5,955 nt of DNA from Flavobacteriales bacterium (GTDB taxonomy: Bacteria > Bacteroidota > Bacteroidia > Flavobacteriales > JADGDT01): the NCBI GenBank assembly GCA_023145275.1, contig JAGLEB010000121.1, positions 1 through 5,955 of the forward strand, read 5' to 3'. The notes beneath the pieces are model-generated. The model saw only the letters and a list, made by a program, of their open reading frames with translations, had not been told where the DNA came from and ran no database searches. Positions within the stretch are counted from its first letter, which is position 1; each line of letters begins with the position of its first letter. Shown piece after piece: positions 1 through 4,240 of this stretch. The position numbers and the translations under genes are program-made.

Positions 1-27
1 TTACAATAGGTGCGAAACTTTAGTAGT

Positions 28-52
28 TAATAAAACTAGATGTATTTTATTA
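28..52. terminator. Weak A/T-only hairpin after the permease gene
   Basis: Positions 28-35 (TAATAAAA) and 45-52 (TTTTATTA) are perfect inverted repeats around a 9-nt loop, immediately beyond the TAG stop of the minus-strand permease gene at 53-55. The stem has no G or C pair, so it would be a poor intrinsic terminator by itself. Its position, and the T-rich arm in either direction, make a weak bidirectional terminator possible. An 8-bp A/T inverted repeat could also arise by chance in DNA this AT-rich. Confidence 0.25.
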
Positions 53-1264
53 CTAACTATTGAATAATTCCTTTTTCAATCTTAAAACAGATAGCTTAGA
101 TGCTATAAATCCTATAAAGAAAATAGTAAAAGTAACTACAGCAATATTCGTTATATTTAGCTCTACTGGATAAGCCATTGCTGATGTGCCTCCAAAAGTT
201 AGAAATTCAAAATGGTATTGAAGTAAAATTAACGCCGAACCTAGTATTATACCACTCACACCACCAATAAAAGTAATCATTAAGCCCACTCTCACAAAAA
301 TATTTCTCAATAGAATTTCTGAAGCACCAAAGCTCCAAAGTGTGTGTAAATTGCTCTTTTTGTCAACAATTAGCATACTTATTGACCCGATGACATTGAA
401 AACTGCAATAATCAATATTAGTGTAAAAATTAGATATGTTACAACCTTCTCGGTGTTCATCATCTTATAGATTAAAGAATGCTGTTCTTTTTGAGTTTTT
501 ACAACGAAAGATTTACCTAGCTCTTGTCTTAAGGATTTTGCAATTCTATCTGGTTTTTCTCCTTTTCCTAGCTTAATCTCTATTGCTGAAACTTTACTAG
601 AATCGTAATGTAGAAGGTCTTGTACAAAAAATAAGTTTGCGATTATGTATTTCTCGTCTATCTCTTTTTCAATTGCGAATAATCCGACGGGGAATGCATC
701 TTTTCTCCTGAAACTACTCATGGGGTCACTTATTTGACCTTTTCCTGGCTTAACAACATATACTTCAAGCCCTTTGAAACTATCTCTTAATCCCAATGAC
801 AGGTAATGCGAAATTCCGCCACCAACAATTATTTCTTTATCGGAATTATAGCTTAACCATCTCCCAGCATAAATTGTAGAGTCTATTACATTAACGTTCA
901 AAAAATTATTATCTACTCCTTTAATCTTAGATATAAACTCCTTATCTCTATACCTCAAGAAAACTTTTTCTTCTAGAGTTTTTGAGTAGGCAGCAATGTC
1001 ATCATGGCTTTTTAGGATACTATCAATATACGCTTCGTATGAAAAGGATTTACCTTCGCTCGGAGTAATTTTTATATCTGGGTCGAAAGTAGAAAGCATC
1101 GAGATTGAAAACTTCTCTAAGCCCGAAAATGCAGATAATACGACTAATAGAGCCATAGTACCTACGGCTACACCAACAACCGAAACGGCCGTGATGATGT
1201 TTACAGCATTATTGCTACTCTTCGAAAATAGATATCTTTTCGCTATGTAAGAGGGGAAATTCAT
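53..1264 (-). CDS. FtsX-like ABC transporter permease (LolC/LolE type, lipoprotein release)
   Basis: This 403-residue inner-membrane protein has the LolC/LolE layout: a short cytoplasmic N-terminus (residues 1-20, with IAKRYLFSKSSNNAVN), TM1 at about 21-47, a periplasmic MacB_PCD-like domain at about 48-270, and an FtsX domain with three further helices at about 275-299, 325-350 and 370-392. The segment SMLIVDKKSNLHTLWSFGAS (296-315) matches the family's cytoplasmic loop after TM2 that contacts the ATPase. In known members such a permease works with the ATPase LolD to detach lipoproteins from the inner membrane; no ATPase gene is in this window, so the substrate is inferred from family. The ATG at 1264 gives a full-length N-terminus. 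No ribosome binding site or TAnnTTTG box is evident in the 52 bp separating it from rbfA, so co-transcription from the rbfA promoter is likely. It could be another MacB/FtsX-type permease. Confidence 0.9.
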   Translation of the reverse strand: MNFPSYIAKRYLFSKSSNNAVNIITAVSVVGVAVGTMALLVVLSAFSGLEKFSISMLSTFDPDIKITPSEGKSFSYEAYIDSILKSHDDIAAYSKTLEEKVFLRYRDKEFISKIKGVDNNFLNVNVIDSTIYAGRWLSYNSDKEIIVGGGISHYLSLGLRDSFKGLEVYVVKPGKGQISDPMSSFRRKDAFPVGLFAIEKEIDEKYIIANLFFVQDLLHYDSSKVSAIEIKLGKGEKPDRIAKSLRQELGKSFVVKTQKEQHSLIYKMMNTEKVVTYLIFTLILIIAVFNVIGSISMLIVDKKSNLHTLWSFGASEILLRNIFVRVGLMITFIGGVSGIILGSALILLQYHFEFLTFGGTSAMAYPVELNITNIAVVTFTIFFIGFIASKLSVLRLKKELFNS

Positions 1265-1316
1265 TAATAGCTAATAGAAATTTTAGTAAAGAATTAATGT
1301 GGATAATAGACAATTA

Positions 1317-1691
1317 TTATTTCATAGAATCTTTTATCGGGTCACTACCTTTACCTTTTAAAGCTTTATCTATATCATCTACATAGTCTAATGAATCGTC
1401 GAAAATATAATCTAAATTAGGCACTCTTCTCATTTGATGTCTAATACGTTGACCTAGTAAACCTCTAAATTTAGGAGCTTCGTTGTTGATGTATTCCATA
1501 AAAGCTTCTTTGTCTTTCATCGGAAATGCGCTTAGATAAACTTTTGCGTCCATTAAATCACTCGTAACTTTTACGCGAGTAACAGAAATGATCATTCCTT
1601 TGAAGGCTAATTTAGCTTCAGCTTGAAATATCTCAGCCATGTCTTGCTGGATTTGTTTCTGAATACGTTTTTGTCTAGTTGTTTCTCCCAT
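1317..1691 (-). CDS. rbfA: 30S ribosome-binding factor A
   Basis: RbfA is a small KH-like protein that binds the 30S subunit late in 16S rRNA maturation, near the 5' helix, and is linked to cold adaptation in other bacteria. The 124-residue product shows the family pattern: an N-terminal helix rich in basic and Gln residues (RQKRIQKQIQQDMAEIFQ, from residue 6), the strand region ISVTRVKVTSDLMDAKVYLS, and the signature RGLLGQRIRHQMRRVPNLDY followed by FDDSLDY. The length is normal for the phylum. I chose the ATG at 1691. An in-frame ATG at 1709 would add only MYYLCT, which does not look like RbfA, and a TAnnTTTG promoter box (1696-1703) lies between the two ATGs, so the longer form would start upstream of the promoter. 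The LolC/E-like permease gene follows 52 bp downstream. Confidence 0.95.
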   Translation of the reverse strand: MGETTRQKRIQKQIQQDMAEIFQAEAKLAFKGMIISVTRVKVTSDLMDAKVYLSAFPMKDKEAFMEYINNEAPKFRGLLGQRIRHQMRRVPNLDYIFDDSLDYVDDIDKALKGKGSDPIKDSMK

Positions 1692-1695
1692 GGTG

Positions 1696-1703
1696 CAAAG
1701 GTA
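1696..1703 (-). promoter_or_regulatory. Putative -7 promoter box of rbfA (TACCTTTG)
   Basis: On the minus strand the sequence reads TACCTTTG-CACC-ATG, an exact match to the Bacteroidota -7 consensus TAnnTTTG, in the TTTGCACC context common in this phylum. It ends only 4 nt before the rbfA start codon, so a start site 4-7 nt downstream would give a leaderless or nearly leaderless mRNA. I could not find a TTG at the expected -33 spacing, so the call rests on the -7 box and its position. Confidence 0.6.
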
Positions 1704-1795
1704 ATACAATCTTGTTTATATTTATGCATTAGCATTATTTAATTAATTCTATAGATATGTTTTATAACATAAATTTTTATTACTTTTACCATGAA

Positions 1796-1803
1796 TAAAT
1801 TTG
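1796..1803 (+). promoter_or_regulatory. Putative -7 promoter box of the 1810 gene (TAAATTTG)
   Basis: TAAATTTG matches TAnnTTTG exactly and ends 6 nt before the ATG at 1810, which predicts a transcript starting at or very near the start codon. No convincing -33 TTG is visible; T-rich stretches at 1774-1778 and 1784-1787 fill that region. A near match, TACTTTTA at 1781-1788, lacks the final G and is a weaker alternative. Confidence 0.5.
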
Positions 1804-1809
1804 TCGTAG

Positions 1810-2448
1810 ATGAAACAACTATATATCATAAGTTTAATATTTATATCCACTCTCGGATATTCGCAAAATTCTGTGGGTTCTGACGCTTGGTATTCAAAAA
1901 ATAATAATGACGAGAAGGTTTCCTATAATGCTGATGTGAATTACAACATGAGTGTTGGTACTAGTTTCAGTAGTTTTGGGCCAAATCAAAATGCTTTTAG
2001 CTACTACGCTGCTCCGTCGGCTACTATTCCTATGAGTGAAAGATTTTCGTTGACAGTTGGGTTTGTTATGAATCAAACTCAGTACTCTGGAATGATGATG
2101 GGGCCTGAAGGTGCTAAAACAAAAAATTATACTCAGACTCAGGCAATAGTTTACGCTTCGGGTTCTTATATTGTAAATCCTAATGTCACTGTGTTCGCAT
2201 CTGGATATTACGACATGAATGCAAGAAATAATCCTGCAGGACAGAATTCGGCTTACAATCCATATAATCCTTACGGATCGGAAGGCTTTTCTTTAGGAGC
2301 AGAATTTAAGATTGGTGAGAAGACAAGAATTGGAGTTCAGTTCCAATATGATAAAGGAGGAAATCCTTATATGAATCCTTATGGAGGTTTCGGTATGGGG
2401 AACAACGGTAGAGTTGGTATGGGGCGAAATCCTTATGGACCTTACTAA
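1810..2448 (+). CDS. Secreted Gly/Tyr/Asn-rich protein with NPY-rich C-terminus, possibly a small outer-membrane barrel
   Basis: I do not recognise a named family for this 212-residue protein. Residues 1-19 (MKQLYIISLIFISTLGYSQ) form a clear signal peptide, with cleavage likely after Gln19. The mature part has alternating hydrophobic/polar, aromatic-rich segments, such as SYYAAPSATIPMSERFSLTVGF (64-85), TQAIVYASGSYIVNPNVTVFASGYY (110-134) and FSLGAEFKIGEKTRIGVQFQY (160-180). Short turns between them resemble paired beta-strands of an outer-membrane barrel. The C-terminal third is rich in Asn-Pro-Tyr: NPYNPYG at 150-156, NPYMNPYGG at 185-193, then NPYGPY as the last six residues. There is no lipobox cysteine and no recognisable T9SS C-terminal domain. 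It is transcribed divergently from rbfA from its own promoter and ends before a strong terminator, so it is probably monocistronic. A barrel or a cell-surface/adhesive protein are both possible. Confidence 0.8.
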   Translation: MKQLYIISLIFISTLGYSQNSVGSDAWYSKNNNDEKVSYNADVNYNMSVGTSFSSFGPNQNAFSYYAAPSATIPMSERFSLTVGFVMNQTQYSGMMMGPEGAKTKNYTQTQAIVYASGSYIVNPNVTVFASGYYDMNARNNPAGQNSAYNPYNPYGSEGFSLGAEFKIGEKTRIGVQFQYDKGGNPYMNPYGGFGMGNNGRVGMGRNPYGPY

Positions 2449-2622
2449 CTTAGTTTACAATAAATAATTATTGAGGTCAGTTGTTATCCGCATTCCATTT
2501 TTCATAAGGCGATTTAAAACTTAGGCTTTACCAATTTATAAGATTACTTTTTTAGCATGACAATTAGAACTCAGCCATTACTTTAAACATTATTTTGTAT
2601 TACCATTAAATTCGTGGTACCA
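2449..2622. other. Non-coding gap before the terminator
   Basis: This AT-rich stretch lies between the stop codon of the 1810 gene and the strong hairpin. I see no credible coding frame, tRNA-like fold, exact TAnnTTTG box or direct repeat. A short TACCA/TGGTA inverted repeat at 2601-2619 is too weak to interpret. It is most likely 3' untranslated sequence of the plus-strand gene. Confidence 0.5.
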
Positions 2623-2672
2623 GCATAATTAAAAAGGCTTCTGTTTACAAACAGAAGCCTTTTTAATTATGC
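2623..2672. terminator. Perfect 24-bp inverted repeat, bidirectional intrinsic terminator
   Basis: Positions 2623-2646 and 2649-2672 pair without a mismatch around a 2-nt centre (2647-2648); in RNA the innermost pairs would open into a larger loop. The core AGGCTTCTGT/ACAGAAGCCT is flanked by A5 on the left and T5 on the right. Read from either strand, a GC-containing stem is therefore followed by a U-rich tract. It sits between two converging genes, the secreted-protein gene (stop at 2448) and lspA (stop at 2701), so it probably ends both transcripts. Confidence 0.9.
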
Positions 2673-2700
2673 AAAAACTAGTTGTGTTTTTATGTAGATA

Positions 2701-3333
2701 TTAACTATCAAAAACTCTTTTCTGAAAGATGAACATTGTCACTACTCCAATAAAAATTGAAGAATCGGCAATGTTGAAAATTGGTTGGAAGAATATAAAA
2801 TAATCTCCCCCCCAAAAAGGGATCCAGTTTGGAAGGAATCCTTTCCACAGTGGGAAATACAACATGTCTACAACTTTCCCGAAAAGAGCAGGAGCATATC
2901 CACCACCTTCTGGCATAAAGCTAGCAATTTGGTTAGAGCTGTCGTTGAAAACTACTCCGTAAACAAGAGAATCTATGATGTTTCCTAATGCACCGGCAAA
3001 AATTAATGCTACAGAAAATATAAGAATTTTAGAAGCATTGTCTCTTACAGATGTATATAGCCAGTAGAAAATACCCATAACAGCAAAAATTCTAAATACT
3101 GATAGAAATAGCTTACCGTTATCTCCTCCAAATTCAGTACCAAATGCCATTCCGTTATTCTCGGTAAAATGAATAATAAACCAGTCGGTAACTCTAAACT
3201 CATCACCTAGCATGAAATGAGTCTTTATGTATATTTTTGATATTTGATCAATTAGTAATACTAATATAATCAGCAAAATTGGTTTTTTCAAAGTGGTATG
3301 TTTTTTTTGCAAATGTAAATTAATTATGCTCAC
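2701..3333 (-). CDS. lspA: Lipoprotein signal peptidase (signal peptidase II)
   Basis: LspA is the inner-membrane aspartyl protease that cuts prolipoprotein signal peptides just before the lipidated cysteine. On the 210-residue form, the motifs are the TM1 aspartate in LIDQISK (Asp29), TENNGMAFG (57-65), the first catalytic aspartate in GALGNIID (Asp121), VVDM (Asp156) and the second catalytic aspartate in FNIAD (Asp190). There are four hydrophobic helices. Differences from the E. coli enzyme are Ser instead of Arg after Asp121 and an extra segment at about 128-153; I recall both from Bacteroidota homologues. The coordinates take the longest reading, a GTG at 3333 overlapping the upstream gene by 14 bp. 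The true start may be the TTG at 3291 (residue 15, then KKPILL), which gives a normal LspA N-terminus and lies 18 nt below a TACATTTG box. A G7 run lies in codons 174-176. Co-transcription with the gene upstream is likely. Confidence 0.95.
   Translation of the reverse strand: MSIINLHLQKKHTTLKKPILLIILVLLIDQISKIYIKTHFMLGDEFRVTDWFIIHFTENNGMAFGTEFGGDNGKLFLSVFRIFAVMGIFYWLYTSVRDNASKILIFSVALIFAGALGNIIDSLVYGVVFNDSSNQIASFMPEGGGYAPALFGKVVDMLYFPLWKGFLPNWIPFWGGDYFIFFQPIFNIADSSIFIGVVTMFIFQKRVFDS
3310..3317 (-). promoter_or_regulatory. Possible internal -7 promoter box upstream of lspA (TACATTTG)
   Basis: TACATTTG on the minus strand matches TAnnTTTG and begins just after the stop codon (3322-3320) of the upstream gene. 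A start about 5-7 nt downstream would leave roughly 12 nt of A-rich leader before the TTG at 3291, but it would exclude the GTG at 3333. No TTG is found at the usual -33 spacing, and an 8-bp motif with two free positions can arise by chance, so this is tentative. Confidence 0.35.
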
Positions 3334-4120
3334 CTAGCTGCTCTAGAGTATAGTATTTATCATCGAAATTTTCTACAATTTCAACTCTTCTACCTGATGT
3401 TTCTAGAATCATTTCTAGAGCTGATACTATTTGTTTTTTTAGAGGATCCATAATCCATTGTAGTTCTTCGGGGCTATTTTCTACCTCTTCCTCTAGCTGT
3501 TGCCTTTTAGTTTCCATTATTTCGGCACTAATGCTATTAGCGCTAGTGGAAATTTTCCAATAATCAGTGCCAAAAACTGCTTCTTTGAATTCAAACATTT
3601 CTGCTATTTCCCATTTAAACCTTCTACTGCTAAAAGATAAGAACTTTGGTGTAACATTAGCAACCTTAATCACATTCTCATTTTCTGGAAAAAATAGCCT
3701 CATCTGTTTCAGGTCAATACCATACTTAGCTTTTATTTGAACTTTTAATGCTCCAATAAATTTAAATTTATCAAAATCTATATCAATTTCTTCTTGATAT
3801 GTTCTAGTAAAAGATGTGTTTAGCTCTATCAAACTAAGCTCTACAATATGGTCTATGTCTGTAATGTTTAGTCTTCTTGTTCTCAGCTCTTCATTTTCGC
3901 TTTTCAAGTAGCTTATATCTTTTTCTGATCTCTCAGCGCGCTTTTTTAGGATTCTGATCTCACTATCTTTATTTCTTAGAAATATGCTCCATAATATGTA
4001 CACTATCATTGCAAAAACTAGCGAAACAACCGCATAAACAACAAAATCATTTACAAGGAAAAGAATTGCCACAATAATTATGGCTAGGAGAAATAGGTTT
4101 ATTTTAATATTTTTCAACAT
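3320..4120 (-). CDS. Uncharacterised membrane-anchored coiled-coil protein, DUF4230-like C-terminal region
   Basis: This 266-residue protein has no function I can name. Two adjacent hydrophobic helices at about 8-23 and 27-48 are followed by a charged, heptad-like stretch at about 50-83 (SEIRILKKRAERSEKDISYLKSENEELR), consistent with a coiled coil. Residues about 90-252 resemble the organisation of DUF4230 proteins: a beta-rich part (FIGALKVQIKAKYGIDLKQMRLFFPENENVIKV), then an amphipathic helical segment (about 200-240, with EEVENSPEELQWIMDPLKKQIVSALEMILET) and a final strand RRVEIVE. That match is from memory of the pattern and is uncertain. With both helices close together and the N-terminus inside, the C-terminal part would be cytoplasmic, but the topology is not settled. 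The ATG at 4120 follows a purine-rich AAGAAG that may act as a weak ribosome binding site. lspA follows with a 14-bp overlap or a 28-bp gap, so the two probably share a transcript. Confidence 0.8.
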   Translation of the reverse strand: MLKNIKINLFLLAIIIVAILFLVNDFVVYAVVSLVFAMIVYILWSIFLRNKDSEIRILKKRAERSEKDISYLKSENEELRTRRLNITDIDHIVELSLIELNTSFTRTYQEEIDIDFDKFKFIGALKVQIKAKYGIDLKQMRLFFPENENVIKVANVTPKFLSFSSRRFKWEIAEMFEFKEAVFGTDYWKISTSANSISAEIMETKRQQLEEEVENSPEELQWIMDPLKKQIVSALEMILETSGRRVEIVENFDDKYYTLEQLGEHN

Positions 4121-4180
4121 TGTTTCTTCTTATATTGAATAAGGTATAAATTTAAATAAAAAAATGGGCTTGTTTGCTAT

Positions 4181-4188
4181 CAAAATTA
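4181..4188 (-). promoter_or_regulatory. Possible -7 promoter box for the DUF4230-like gene and lspA (TAATTTTG)
   Basis: TAATTTTG on the minus strand fits TAnnTTTG and lies in the 120-bp divergent gap, 60 nt upstream of the ATG at 4120. It would give a leader of roughly 50-55 nt. No -33 TTG at the expected spacing is evident. It is the only exact match to the box that I found on this strand of the gap. No equally good box was found for the divergent plus-strand gene. Confidence 0.35.
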
Positions 4189-4240
4189 CAGTAAAATTTA
4201 GTTTTTATCTATATTGCACAACAATTTCAAATGTATTTCT

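Noticed and set aside
996..1250. 84-codon plus-strand open frame opposite the permease gene
   Set aside because: It lies wholly within the antisense of a well-recognised permease gene, has no start signals and resembles no protein; it is a shadow frame.
1692..1709. Upstream in-frame ATG at 1709 as the rbfA start
   Set aside because: The extra residues do not fit the RbfA N-terminus, and a promoter-like box lies between this ATG and the one at 1691.
1724..1735. ATGC/GCAT inverted repeat in the divergent gap, as a possible operator
   Set aside because: Four-base arms in AT-rich DNA are expected by chance, and no second copy was seen.
1791..1883. ATG at 1791 opening a short frame of about 30 codons over the start of the 1810 gene
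   Set aside because: It stops soon at a TGA, has no protein-like features, and the overlapping frame from 1810 begins with a good signal peptide.
1894..2076. 60-codon minus-strand open frame inside the 1810 gene
   Set aside because: It is antisense to a gene with a clear signal peptide and has a composition unlike a real protein.
2601..2619. TACCA/TGGTA inverted repeat with a 9-nt loop
   Set aside because: The stem is only five base pairs, has no U-tract or other context, and the strong terminator next to it explains transcription ending.
2785..2988. 67-codon plus-strand open frame inside lspA
   Set aside because: It lies opposite the conserved catalytic region of LspA, which explains the sequence fully.
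4199..4217. Near matches to TAnnTTTG (TAGTTTTT, TATATTGC) as promoter of the PorZ-like gene
   Set aside because: Each departs from the consensus at one or two fixed positions and no -33 element supports them, so no promoter was called.
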